Source of the DNA: an uncultured Clostridia bacterium | GTDB lineage: Bacteria; Bacillota; Clostridia; Christensenellales; UBA1242 | Length of the DNA stretch: 37,468 nucleotides | Direction of reading: 5' to 3' | Assembly (NCBI GenBank): GCA_946484195.1 | Contig: CAMLSW010000008.1 | Location: 1 to 37,468, forward strand | In this document: positions 8,112 through 16,069 of the stretch, one piece after another | Layout of the letters: each line of letters starts with the position of its first letter | How positions within the stretch are numbered: the stretch's first letter is position 1 | Translations under genes and position numbers: made by a program | Notes under the pieces: generated by a model | The model's input: the letters and a program-made list of their open reading frames with translations, nothing else | Told to the model about the DNA's origin: nothing | The model's database searches: none

Positions 8112-8303
8112 AAAAAAATCGTCCCTTAAATTTAAGGACGACTAAATATAACCGCGGTTCCACCTTAATTGCATAAAAATGCCACTCATTAAATACTTAT
8201 CATCATAGCAGTGGTTTCAATATCATTCTAGCCAAGATTTTTCACCAACCAATCTTTCTCTGAGCGCATCAAATGTATCTACTTGTCTACTACTCCAAGT
8301 TCG
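8112..8303 (-). promoter_or_regulatory. T-box riboswitch of thrS
   Basis: Minus-strand leader with the hallmark T-box sequence AAGGTGGAACCGCGG, followed by a terminator hairpin (TCGTCC/GGGACGA plus seven T residues, 8113-8145). Uncharged tRNA would pair with the GGTGG bulge and favour the antiterminator. The upstream Stem I region contains AGAGA and GAAACCACTGC; ACC there is the likely Thr specifier codon, which I infer from position. It reports on charging of tRNA-Thr and controls thrS. Confidence 0.93.
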
Positions 8304-8309
8304 AGAATA

Positions 8310-8338
8310 ATAATACCACATTAACAAAACTTTGTCAA
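8310..8338 (-). promoter_or_regulatory. Promoter of the T-box-thrS transcript
   Basis: TTGACA (8333-8338) lies 17 bp from TATTAT (8310-8315) on the minus strand, just upstream of the T-box and 19 bp after the ytxC stop codon. Confidence 0.85.
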
Positions 8339-8356
8339 CAAAACAACGACAATTTT

Positions 8357-9136
8357 TTATGATTTGTAAATTTTTTCTGGAGAAACATATGAAATCTTAG
8401 AACTTGTATTGTTTATTGTTATGCGTTCTTCAAAAATTCGCTCTAAAAGGTCAATCGCACTACTGCTCTCTTTAAAGTATAGATTTATTTTTTGTGGAGA
8501 TAAATCTATAACAGAAGATACAATTGACTCTTCACTAAATATCTTATTTTGATACTGCCCTTCACTTAGAGTAAATATCTTATAACCATTATCTTCTTTG
8601 ACAATGCTAATCTCATCTTCACATATGTCAAGATTATCAACCAAAAACTTGAGAAGATCTATAAAACTATCAGAAGATATAAGATAATCACTATTTTCAT
8701 TTGATAATGATACAAGCTCAGCCCATTTTTCTTGCAGGGTTCGCAGTCTAAAATGGTAGAAAGACTCAATAAAAAAGTCGTGCTTAAGTTCTAGATTTTT
8801 CTTGACAATAAACTTGTCAGTCTCTTTATCAAAATTGAGAAGCGCCTTTTTAAAAGCAAGAAGTCCTATCTTATCTTGTCTTGGAAAAACTAGATAGCTA
8901 TCTAAAAAAGACATCTTAAAGCTCGTACATATTATCTCTATTATGCACGACGAAATCAATAATTTTGCTTTTTCTAGATAAGACTTATCAACTGCAACCA
9001 AAATAGATATATAGCCATTTTCTTCGTTTGAAGTAATTATACCCTGCATCTGCTCGATAGCGTCTGAAAGCGTCTTATAAAGCAAATTTGCTATTGCATA
9101 GTTTTCAGATTTAATATTTAGCGAAATCTCCCACAT
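8357..9136 (-). CDS. ytxC: YtxC-like sporulation-associated protein
   Basis: A 259-residue soluble protein whose C-terminal half has the YtxC-type pattern: FYHFRLRTLQEKWAELVSLSNENSDYLISSDSFIDLLKFLVDN. In Bacillus subtilis ytxC is a neighbour of thrS, and the same order is seen here, which supports the call. The molecular function is unknown; the family is linked to sporulation. The start follows AAGGAG. A CATAGAATA element (9155-9163 on the plus complement) resembles the minus-10 of mother-cell sigma factors (sigma-E/K), but no convincing minus-35 is visible, so that regulation is tentative. Confidence 0.72.
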   Translation of the reverse strand: MWEISLNIKSENYAIANLLYKTLSDAIEQMQGIITSNEENGYISILVAVDKSYLEKAKLLISSCIIEIICTSFKMSFLDSYLVFPRQDKIGLLAFKKALLNFDKETDKFIVKKNLELKHDFFIESFYHFRLRTLQEKWAELVSLSNENSDYLISSDSFIDLLKFLVDNLDICEDEISIVKEDNGYKIFTLSEGQYQNKIFSEESIVSSVIDLSPQKINLYFKESSSAIDLLERIFEERITINNTSSKISYVSPEKIYKS

Positions 9137-9211
9137 AATTTCTCCTTACTATGATATTCTATGCAAGGTTAAAAAAAATACACTTCAAATTTTAAATTTA
9201 AAGCAAATAAT

Positions 9212-9240
9212 TTGACAAATAATAAAAAAATAATGATAAT
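9212..9240 (+). promoter_or_regulatory. Promoter of the lipoprotein gene
   Basis: TTGACA (9212-9217) is 17 bp from GATAAT (9235-9240) on the plus strand, 22 bp before the start codon at 9262. Confidence 0.75.
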
Positions 9241-9261
9241 TAATATATAAAAGAGGTAAAA

Positions 9262-9984
9262 ATGAAAAAGTTAATTAAAATCTTGCTATCATTTTTGTGT
9301 CTATGTCCCTTGCTACTACTCACAGCGTGCGGTACATCTACCTACTATGTTATAAATGTATCGTCAAGCGATGATTATATAGGCACTTTTTCAAATAATC
9401 GAAATAATAACCCAAGACAACTTGAAGGCACTTCTATAACATTGACGGCTATAGAAAAAAGCTCTTCTAATCCATTTATATGCTGGGTTAAAGATAATAA
9501 GACAGTCGTTTCTACTAGTAGTGAGCTTCAAATGACATATAGTAGCCAGACCGCAGGCAACTATACCGCTGTCTTTGAAGAGGCGCCAAGCGGAATGATG
9601 TATACCGCTTTAGATAACCTTCGAATAAATAATTCAAATTACTATGGCGCTAATTTTGTACTTTACTACTCAAACACAATCAGTGGTAACGATGTGTATG
9701 TTGAATTTGAAAGAGGAAGTATTGGCTCAGATGGAACATTTAACTCATCTCACACATCAGTCTTATATCTAGGTAGCGTTGGCACGATAAACAACTTTCA
9801 GTATAAGTTTAAAATAGAGCTTACAGTGACCGATGGAGAAACGCAGGCCTTTGAAGCCACAACCGTTTTAACAAACAGCACTTTCAATAATACAAACACT
9901 GCCTCTGTTACTATTACAGATAGTAGTTCCAGTGATATAACACTAAATTTTGAGAAACTTAGCAAAAGTATGTACACTGTTTAA
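9262..9984 (+). CDS. Predicted secreted lipoprotein of unknown function
   Basis: A 240-residue protein with a type II signal peptide: basic start MKKLIK, hydrophobic stretch, and lipobox LLTAC with the lipidated Cys at about residue 23. The mature part is Ser/Thr/Asn-rich and looks beta-structured, with an Ig-like feel (SQTAGNYTAVFEEAPSG; SLTLTAIE-type strands; KFKIELTVTDGETQAFEATTVLTN). It should be anchored on the outer face of the membrane. GAGGT precedes the start. It is one of few plus-strand genes here, with its own promoter and a shared bidirectional terminator, so it is a single-gene unit. I recognise no family. Confidence 0.8.
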   Translation: MKKLIKILLSFLCLCPLLLLTACGTSTYYVINVSSSDDYIGTFSNNRNNNPRQLEGTSITLTAIEKSSSNPFICWVKDNKTVVSTSSELQMTYSSQTAGNYTAVFEEAPSGMMYTALDNLRINNSNYYGANFVLYYSNTISGNDVYVEFERGSIGSDGTFNSSHTSVLYLGSVGTINNFQYKFKIELTVTDGETQAFEATTVLTNSTFNNTNTASVTITDSSSSDITLNFEKLSKSMYTV

Positions 9985-10043
9985 CTCAATGCTTTAATGA
10001 TTTTAAGCTTACAACTGTCACAATTAAATAATATTTAAAAATG

Positions 10044-10080
10044 AAAAATAAAAGAAGGCTGATTGCCTTCTTCTATTTTT
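10044..10080. terminator. Bidirectional terminator between lipoprotein gene and 43-residue gene
   Basis: The AGAAGGC/GCCTTCT stem has a 5-nt loop and T-rich tracts on both strands, serving the plus-strand lipoprotein gene and the convergent minus-strand small gene. Confidence 0.8.
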
Positions 10081-10089
10081 GGCTGAAAA

Positions 10090-10221
10090 CTATTTGCAGT
10101 CTTTAGCTGAACCAGACTTAGCACCGCAACCTTTAGCTTCTTTAGATGCCTCTACACTCTTTGCAGATTTAGACATCTTGCCACTCTTGGCTTTTCCCAT
10201 TTTGGAATTCTTACCAAACAT
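10090..10221 (-). CDS. Tiny Lys/Ser/Ala-rich protein (43 residues)
   Basis: Not in the ORF track because of its size. ATG 10221 is preceded by a perfect AGGAGGTG ribosome site. The product MFGKNSKMGKAKSGKMSKSA... is strongly basic (12 Lys), with repeated K-S-x-K-like units and a tail GCGAKSGSAKDCK containing two Cys residues. A convincing terminator follows directly, and a short CAAGG/CCTTG hairpin lies just before the ribosome site. The ribosome site, tight terminator and lack of any overlapping gene argue that it is real and perhaps highly expressed. Function unknown; nucleic-acid binding or a metal/thiol role is only a guess. Confidence 0.72.
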   Translation of the reverse strand: MFGKNSKMGKAKSGKMSKSAKSVEASKEAKGCGAKSGSAKDCK

Positions 10222-10477
10222 AGTTTTCACCTCCTGTTTTCAAGGTTTATTACCTTGTAATTACATTATGGCTAAAACTTTTGATTTTATACATAAAATG
10301 CAAACTATATTAAGTAAAAATACAATTAATTTTAACAAGTTATATAATAGCACTAATTTGCAGTGTTATAGACATAATAAATTAGTCATAAACTTAACAA
10401 ATATTCTTAGAAAAACTTAGCTACGCTTGAGTTTAAACTTCGCGTATGTTTTTTGGTTAATATGAATAATTTTTTAC
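10222..10477. other. AT-rich intergenic stretch
   Basis: About 255 bp between the small basic gene and the terminator of the DUF1292 gene. It must contain the promoter of the 43-residue gene, but I see no clean minus-35/minus-10 pair. A plus-strand ORF here (from ATG 10267) has no ribosome site and is dismissed. Confidence 0.5.
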
Positions 10478-10524
10478 ATTAAAAAAGGTACCTATGCTTT
10501 GTAGTGCTTAAGATACCTTTAAAC
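10478..10524 (-). terminator. Terminator after the DUF1292 gene
   Basis: The minus-strand AAAGGTA/TACCTTT stem, extended by imperfect pairing, is followed by six T residues just after the stop codon at 10530. Confidence 0.75.
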
Positions 10525-10529
10525 TAGTC

Positions 10530-10994
10530 TTACTTTTTGGTTGTTGTCTTTGGTGCAGACTTCTTTCCAGCAACAGAAGTTGAAGATTTTTTAGCAGTTG
10601 CAGTCTTTTGTTTAGCTGCAGCTTTTTCTGCTTTTTCTTTCTTCTCTTCTTTTTGAGCCTCTTCAAGAAGGTCATAGTATTTATCAAATACTGCGATAGC
10701 TACTTCTTCATCTTCCTCTACCTTGATTACAGAATTGCCATCTTTGTCTTGGTCAACAACGAATACGATTGCCTCGTCATCGCCAATGCCTTCAATTTTG
10801 TCAAGTGGCTTTAATACGCAATAAAGTCTCTTTTCCTTTCTTACTTCATAAGGAATAACAGCAACTTGCTCGAAAGTAAGTTGTTTTCCAGCCTCATCAA
10901 CAAGAACGATTGGATCCTTATTGTCTTGGTCAAGAAGTACATCAAGAATATCAACAGGCTTTAATTCCTCTTGTTCATTTTTCTTTTCTTCCAT
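10530..10994 (-). CDS. DUF1292 (YrzB-like) protein with Lys/Ala/Thr-rich tail
   Basis: The region from about residue 15 to 110 has the DUF1292 pattern: DNKDPIVLVDEAGKQLTFEQVAVIPYEVRKEKRLYCVLKPLD, then DDEAIVFVVDQD and EDEEVAIAVFDKYYDLL. A low-complexity basic tail (KAEKAAAKQKTATAKKSST) follows and is probably disordered. Function unknown. I start it at ATG 10994 (154 residues); the ORF-track TTG at 11003 lies too close to the AAAGGGG ribosome site. It follows ruvX by 5 nt, the usual arrangement in Clostridia, and ends the operon at a terminator. Confidence 0.8.
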   Translation of the reverse strand: MEEKKNEQEELKPVDILDVLLDQDNKDPIVLVDEAGKQLTFEQVAVIPYEVRKEKRLYCVLKPLDKIEGIGDDEAIVFVVDQDKDGNSVIKVEEDEEVAIAVFDKYYDLLEEAQKEEKKEKAEKAAAKQKTATAKKSSTSVAGKKSAPKTTTKK

Positions 10995-10999
10995 AATTA

Positions 11000-11425
11000 T
11001 CAATTCCCCTTTTTTAAATTAATAAATGTCTGCAAAATTATCTGTGCAGCTATTTTATCTATGAGTTCCTTTCGCTTTTCCCTTCGAACACCGCTTGATA
11101 TTAAAATATCTTCTGCTTCAGCCGAGGTTAAGCGCTCATCTATAAAATAAACTTTCACGCCGGCGTAGTTTTCAAGCTTTTCTCCAAATGCTCTATGGAG
11201 TTTTGCTCGTTCACCCTCAGAGCCGTCCATATTAAGTGGAAGTCCGAAAGCAACTTCATCAACATCATTTTCTTTTATTATCTTATCTAGATGTTTTAAA
11301 GCGTCCTCTTCTCCACGATTTTGATAGACTTCGTAAGGGCTTGAGATGATACACAGTAAATCGCTTAAAGCAATTCCTATGCGTTTATCACCATAATCTA
11401 CTCCCATTTTTCTATGCTTTTGCAT
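11000..11425 (-). CDS. ruvX: Putative pre-16S rRNA nuclease / Holliday junction resolvase-like YqgF
   Basis: A 141-residue RNase H-fold protein of the YqgF/RuvX family, implicated in maturation of the 16S rRNA 5' end. Diagnostic pieces are MGVDYGDKRIGIALSD at the N-terminus (catalytic Asp), VAFGLPLNMDGSEGERA in the middle, and VYFIDERLTSAEAED followed by a Lys/Asp-containing helix (KRKELIDKIAAQIILQTFI). Its length is normal. GTGGAGATG precedes the start. It is coupled to the downstream DUF1292 gene. Confidence 0.93.
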   Translation of the reverse strand: MQKHRKMGVDYGDKRIGIALSDLLCIISSPYEVYQNRGEEDALKHLDKIIKENDVDEVAFGLPLNMDGSEGERAKLHRAFGEKLENYAGVKVYFIDERLTSAEAEDILISSGVRREKRKELIDKIAAQIILQTFINLKKGN

Positions 11426-11496
11426 TACATCTCCACTTAGAGTATACCCTTTTACAATTTTTTAGTCAAACATTTTAGTAAAAATTATCAATAAAA

Positions 11497-12186
11497 TTAA
11501 CTTTTATCAATAAATTTTAGTATTGACGATAAAGTTTCTGTCTTTTTAATGCAATCTTTCCAAATTTTCCTGTTATTAAAGTCCGCACTATCAGGATTTA
11601 AACAAATGGTTTTGACGCCAGTTTTATACACATCTTCATCGTTCTTACTGTTACCAAAAAATACAACTTCTTCAGGCTTAAGATTTAATTGTTTTAAAAC
11701 TATTGTCATATACTGGCTTTTATCCTCGATAAAATGGTCAAGTACTGTCACACTTTCTACTATATCGTCTTTATCAAAGATAAGCTCTTGCGCCTCAATT
11801 TTATAAATGTATTTTAAGTTGTCACCAAGCGCGCACTCAATTATGTTCTTTATTCCGCCAGATAATATAATTACTTTAATTCCAGCTAAATATAAGGATT
11901 TCAACACCTCTTCACTATCATCTAATAAAATCGTACCTTTTGCAATGTCCTCAAGCATTTGCCTTGAAAATTTCTCTTCTCTATAGACTTTAATAACTTC
12001 TTTTGCCCATTCTGTATAGCTTAGCTCTTTATTTTTATACATTTGGTATAAAGTCTCATCATCCTTTGTTCTTCCTATCTTTGCCCAAATTCTCGCCCAG
12101 CTGTTTGGCAGAGCGTTCGGTTTAGATAGCGTCCCATCAAAATCAAACACAACGAGTTTTGTTTTTATCCTATTACTTACAGTCAT
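11497..12186 (-). CDS. HAD-superfamily phosphatase (SerB-like)
   Basis: The HAD motifs appear in order: motif I VFDFDGTLSKP near residue 10, motif II IILSGGIKN near 110, a Lys before FFGNSKNDEDVY (motif III/IV) near 180. The arrangement with an alpha-helical cap after motif I resembles HAD-IB/SerB-type phosphatases; the substrate is unknown. I use ATG 12186 (229 residues), which overlaps the end of polA by 14 nt and has AAGGTG upstream; the GTG at 12198 is too close to that site. Translational coupling to polA is likely. Confidence 0.8.
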   Translation of the reverse strand: MTVSNRIKTKLVVFDFDGTLSKPNALPNSWARIWAKIGRTKDDETLYQMYKNKELSYTEWAKEVIKVYREEKFSRQMLEDIAKGTILLDDSEEVLKSLYLAGIKVIILSGGIKNIIECALGDNLKYIYKIEAQELIFDKDDIVESVTVLDHFIEDKSQYMTIVLKQLNLKPEEVVFFGNSKNDEDVYKTGVKTICLNPDSADFNNRKIWKDCIKKTETLSSILKFIDKS

Positions 12187-14671
12187 ACAAGCTTTCACCT
12201 TCTCCCATTGAGACTACAAGAGGAACGTTCAAAGTTGCAACATTTTCCATAGCCTCTTTTAATACTGTTTTTACCACTTCTTCTTCGCCCGGATAGGTGT
12301 CGATTATAAGTTCATCGTGGATTTGCAATATTAACTGACTTTTTAGATTTTTGTCTTTCAAACTTTTCGCAACTCTTATCATTGCGAGTTTTATTATATC
12401 TGATGCAGTACCTTGAAGAGGCATATTCATCGCCACCCTTTCCCCAAACATTCTTATATTATATTTAGACGAATTTATCTCAGGTATTTTTCTTATTCTA
12501 CCAAACTTGGTTACCGCATATCCTTTTTCTTTTGCAAATGCCACATTGTTATCCATAAATTCCTTAACTTTTGGATAACGCGAAAAATATGAGCTTATGT
12601 ATTTTTTAGCACTATCAACTGTAATCTTTATATTTTGTGATAAGCCGTACTCGCTGATGCCATAGATGATACCAAAATTCACCGCCTTTGCCTCTCTTCT
12701 CTCAAGTGGCGTAACCTTATCTATGTCGACATTGAAAATCTGTGAGGCAGTCAAACTATGTATATCTCTGCCTTCTTTATAGGACTTAATCAAATCTTCT
12801 TCTCCTGACATATCTGCAAGAAGTCTTAGCTCTATTTGATTATAGTCAGCTGAGATTATCTTTCCGCCACCAAACTTAGAGACAAAAATCTTTCTTAAGT
12901 TTTTGCCATAATCGTCTCTTGTTGGGATGTTTTGCAAGTTAGGCTCACTGCTAGATAGCCTTCCCGTGCTTGTCAGCGTTTGATTGAAGGTTGTATGTAT
13001 GACATCTCCACTTTCACTAGTAAGCTTTTCATAAACATCGATATATGTATTTTTTAACTTTGCAAACTTGCGATAAGTAAGAATATTATCAACTAATGGT
13101 ATATGACGAAGCTCCTCTAGTATCCCCGCTTTTGTAGATTGTTTTTTATTGTTATATGACTTTATACCAAGTTTGTCAAATAGAATATGCGCCACCTGCT
13201 TTGGTGAGTTTATATTAAACTCTTCTCCCGCTTCGCTATAAATTTCCTTTGTTAACTTTTCAAGTTTTTCTGAGTACTCCTTGTCAAGCTCGAAAAGTCT
13301 TTCTCTATTTACTCTAAAGCCATCTCTTTCCATATTAAACAAAATTTCAATTAGCGGTTTTTCTATATCCTCATATATAATATCTAGTTTATTCTCACTT
13401 ATCTGTTTCTTTAAACTATTATACTTATCTAAATAATCTTCAAGTGAAAAATTTGACGCTTGTTTTAGCCCTGCATTTATAATGTAGTCACCTACTGCCA
13501 AATCAAAGTAGTTATTTAGTTTTATACCATATTTGCAAAGCAAATGCATATCTTGTTTTGCTGATGCTGTTATCTTTAGCGCCTTATCATTTTCAAAAAT
13601 TGGCTTTAAAGAAAGTATAACTTCATCCACATCAAGTCCATCACTAAACATATCTATGACTTTATCTAGATAATAGATAGTTCCATCTATAATGAACTCC
13701 ATATCGCTTAAGTTATAGCAAAAATAGTCGCTCTTCAAACTATTTAGCTTATCTAAATTCTCCTTAGTAAGCTTTACTCTTTCGGTGACATTATTGGTGC
13801 TTTCATCCGTCGTCTCTTCGCTAAAAAGCAACTTGTTTCGTACAAGTGAAGTAAAATCCATCTCTTTAAAGAAGTTATATGCGCTTATCGGCAATGGATA
13901 AACAATTTTGCACTCTTCTAAATTAAAGTTTATATCACAGTCAGTTTTGATGGTTGCAAGAGTTTTTGATATATAAGCTATTTCTTTATCATTTATAAGC
14001 TTTTCTTGTAGTTTTGGTCTGATACTCTCTATATTTTTATAGACATTGTCAAGGCTTCCATATTCAAGAATTAAGGCTTTTGCTGTCTTTTCTCCTACAC
14101 CACTGACGCCTGGAATATTATCGGAGGTGTCTCCCATCAATGCTTTAAGTTCTATCACCTGCTCTGGAGTTATCTCAAACTCCTCTTTTATCTTATCCTT
14201 GTCGACTTTGTCAACCTCGCTAACGCCTTTTTTAGTCAGCCATACACTTGTGTTGTCGTCAATAAGTTGAAGTAAGTCTCTATCTCCTGACAATATTATC
14301 TTTGTGCAATCACAGCTTTTAGATATACTGCCAATTATATCGTCAGCCTCAATACCCGATTCTTCTATCGTCTTAATATTCATCGCACTAAGCATCTGCT
14401 TAATTAAAGGAAACTGGCTTATTAACTCCTCTGGCGTGCTTTTTCTTTGCATTTTATACTCTGGATAAATCTCGTTTCTAAAGGTTTTCCTCGCGTGGTC
14501 AAAGGCTATAACTAAATGAGTTGGCGAAAGTTCTCCTATTATCTTAATAAGAATATTTGCAAACCCAAACACCGCACCTGAAGGCTGTCCATTATGATTT
14601 GATAAAAAAGGAAGAGCATAAAATGCTCTATTTGCAATGCTATTGCCATCTACTATCAATAATTTGTCCAT
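12173..14671 (-). CDS. polA: DNA polymerase I
   Basis: Replication and repair polymerase that fills gaps and removes RNA primers. The N-terminal 5' nuclease domain starts MDKLLIVDGNSIANRAFYAL and has GIEADDIIGS and GDTSDNIPGVSGVGEKTA. The 3'-5' exonuclease region lacks the FDxET motif (FCYNLSDMEF instead), so proofreading is probably inactive, as in many Firmicutes. The polymerase domain has motif A DYNQIELRLLA, motif B RREAKAVNFGIIYG and motif C QIHDELI. I choose ATG 14671 (832 residues) with AAAGGA 5 nt upstream; the track start at 14725 lies inside the preceding gene. It is coupled to the small membrane-protein gene (10 nt upstream) and to the HAD gene. Confidence 0.96.
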   Translation of the reverse strand: MDKLLIVDGNSIANRAFYALPFLSNHNGQPSGAVFGFANILIKIIGELSPTHLVIAFDHARKTFRNEIYPEYKMQRKSTPEELISQFPLIKQMLSAMNIKTIEESGIEADDIIGSISKSCDCTKIILSGDRDLLQLIDDNTSVWLTKKGVSEVDKVDKDKIKEEFEITPEQVIELKALMGDTSDNIPGVSGVGEKTAKALILEYGSLDNVYKNIESIRPKLQEKLINDKEIAYISKTLATIKTDCDINFNLEECKIVYPLPISAYNFFKEMDFTSLVRNKLLFSEETTDESTNNVTERVKLTKENLDKLNSLKSDYFCYNLSDMEFIIDGTIYYLDKVIDMFSDGLDVDEVILSLKPIFENDKALKITASAKQDMHLLCKYGIKLNNYFDLAVGDYIINAGLKQASNFSLEDYLDKYNSLKKQISENKLDIIYEDIEKPLIEILFNMERDGFRVNRERLFELDKEYSEKLEKLTKEIYSEAGEEFNINSPKQVAHILFDKLGIKSYNNKKQSTKAGILEELRHIPLVDNILTYRKFAKLKNTYIDVYEKLTSESGDVIHTTFNQTLTSTGRLSSSEPNLQNIPTRDDYGKNLRKIFVSKFGGGKIISADYNQIELRLLADMSGEEDLIKSYKEGRDIHSLTASQIFNVDIDKVTPLERREAKAVNFGIIYGISEYGLSQNIKITVDSAKKYISSYFSRYPKVKEFMDNNVAFAKEKGYAVTKFGRIRKIPEINSSKYNIRMFGERVAMNMPLQGTASDIIKLAMIRVAKSLKDKNLKSQLILQIHDELIIDTYPGEEEVVKTVLKEAMENVATLNVPLVVSMGEGESLYDCK

Positions 14672-14681
14672 ATTATTCCTT

Positions 14682-14954
14682 TTATGCAATTCCGAAAAGC
14701 GACCTAAATACTCCAGGGATTGCAAGTGTTAAAATTAAAAGTATTACTGCTATAATAAGTAAAACAAAAAATACTATTTTAAGAGGATTACCAAATAAGT
14801 TAATGGCAGCATACGCTAGTGCTATACATAGTCCGCCATAGACCGATATATAATATTGAGCTCCTGTTGTTGCTCCTGCAATGTTGACATAACAAAGAAA
14901 ACCAATATAGACGATTGTTAAAATTGCAAGAACAAAATATAATATTGATTTCAT
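14682..14954 (-). CDS. Small three-helix membrane protein
   Basis: A 90-residue hydrophobic protein with three predicted membrane segments (about residues 3-23, 36-54 and 60-80) joined by short loops, one carrying NLFGNPLK. No family recognised. ATG 14954 has AGAGGTG directly upstream. It lies 10 nt ahead of polA and is presumably cotranscribed with it. Confidence 0.7.
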   Translation of the reverse strand: MKSILYFVLAILTIVYIGFLCYVNIAGATTGAQYYISVYGGLCIALAYAAINLFGNPLKIVFFVLLIIAVILLILTLAIPGVFRSLFGIA

Positions 14955-15026
14955 ATTCACCTCTAATTTAATTTTAACATATTACAAAATAATATGCAAA
15001 CATTTAACTGTTTGATTAAAGATAAA

Positions 15027-16067
15027 TTATTTTATCTCTTCAGTAGGACTTGCGGCTTGTAAAGACAATTTTTCTTTTGACTTTCTAAGCCTTATTTTGC
15101 TCATCCTCTCATCGTGTTTTTCTTTGTTTTTAAGAGGTTTTATCTTCTTGGACTTTTTCTCACTTGCTTTTTTGAGCTTTTTTTGCTTTCTCTTATTTCT
15201 TCTTACAAGCTTTTTAGGTATAGTGCCATCATCTGGCATACTATCAAGAAGAGACTCTGGGTTTGCTAAAATGTCATTGCAAAGCTTTAAGCATTTGCCC
15301 ATATAAAAGCCATCAGCAATACGCTCATCTAGGCTCATACCTAAATTTAAAAACTTTCCTATTTTTATCTCTTTATTGTTCTCAACATAAGGTTCCATCT
15401 TCTCTTTGCCCATTGAAACAAACATAGAGGTTGTACCAAAATTATATAGATGGTGATAAATATGCCCTATTTTGATTGATTTTAAGTTTGTTAAAAACAC
15501 ACTGGTATGGAAAGGACTTGCATTTATTAATCCCTTAGTCATCATACCGTGTCTATCTAAAAATCTAATAAAAGCCATTGCCCATCTGAACATAAAATCA
15601 GGTAATTTCACAAGCTTACCAGCTGCCTTTGTTGTTTTATGAACAGTGTCTTCTTGAGTATTTATAACAATCTCCTTGTCAACAATAGCTTTAACTTCTG
15701 GCAGACTTTCCCTTCCTGTGAACATAAATTTAAGGGTCACATCCTCACTATCCTCTTCAAGTTTTTTCTTGATATCCATTGAAACACTTATATAGTTTCG
15801 TTGATAAATAGAACCCCTCATAATAAAGCGATTCAATTTTGGTTTAGTATACAAAACCCTCACCAAAGTTGCAATCACGATATGCATATAGTTGTAACTA
15901 TTGCCATTACGCCTTTCTCTAGCTATAAACTCATCAAGCTTTTCGCAAGGCACCTTGACAGTTGTATAATTTACAGCGTCAATCCTTTGTGGCATAAAGA
16001 ATGGCTCTGCCTTGTCAATAATGTTCATATGTTTTACTTTTTTACCATCACATCTATGTCCGAACAT
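15027..16067 (-). CDS. E2/chloramphenicol-acetyltransferase-fold protein, catalytic His replaced
   Basis: A 346-residue protein resembling the catalytic domain of 2-oxo-acid dehydrogenase E2 and CAT enzymes, without any lipoyl domain. The C-terminal core reads TSVFLTNLKSIKIGHIYHHLYNFGTTSMFVSMG, then LNLGMSLDERIADGFYMGKCLKL. In active E2 enzymes the last motif is DHRxxDG with a catalytic His; here it is DERIADG, so acyl transfer by the usual mechanism is doubtful. The last 65 residues are a very basic Lys/Arg tail (KKSKKIKPLKNKEKHDERMSKIRLRKSKEK). The start follows GAGGAGA located within the end of rarA, 2 nt away, so they are coupled. Role unknown. Confidence 0.72.
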   Translation of the reverse strand: MFGHRCDGKKVKHMNIIDKAEPFFMPQRIDAVNYTTVKVPCEKLDEFIARERRNGNSYNYMHIVIATLVRVLYTKPKLNRFIMRGSIYQRNYISVSMDIKKKLEEDSEDVTLKFMFTGRESLPEVKAIVDKEIVINTQEDTVHKTTKAAGKLVKLPDFMFRWAMAFIRFLDRHGMMTKGLINASPFHTSVFLTNLKSIKIGHIYHHLYNFGTTSMFVSMGKEKMEPYVENNKEIKIGKFLNLGMSLDERIADGFYMGKCLKLCNDILANPESLLDSMPDDGTIPKKLVRRNKRKQKKLKKASEKKSKKIKPLKNKEKHDERMSKIRLRKSKEKLSLQAASPTEEIK

Positions 16068-16069
16068 AA

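Noticed and set aside
10079-10420. 113-residue plus-strand ORF
   Set aside because: Its first half is antisense to the well-supported 43-residue gene; the rest from ATG 10267 lacks a ribosome site and has AT-rich, Asn/Lys/Ile composition typical of non-coding sequence.
14672-14725. Longer PolA start
   Set aside because: It would overlap the upstream membrane-protein gene; MDKLLIVDGNS with AAAGGA is the conserved start.
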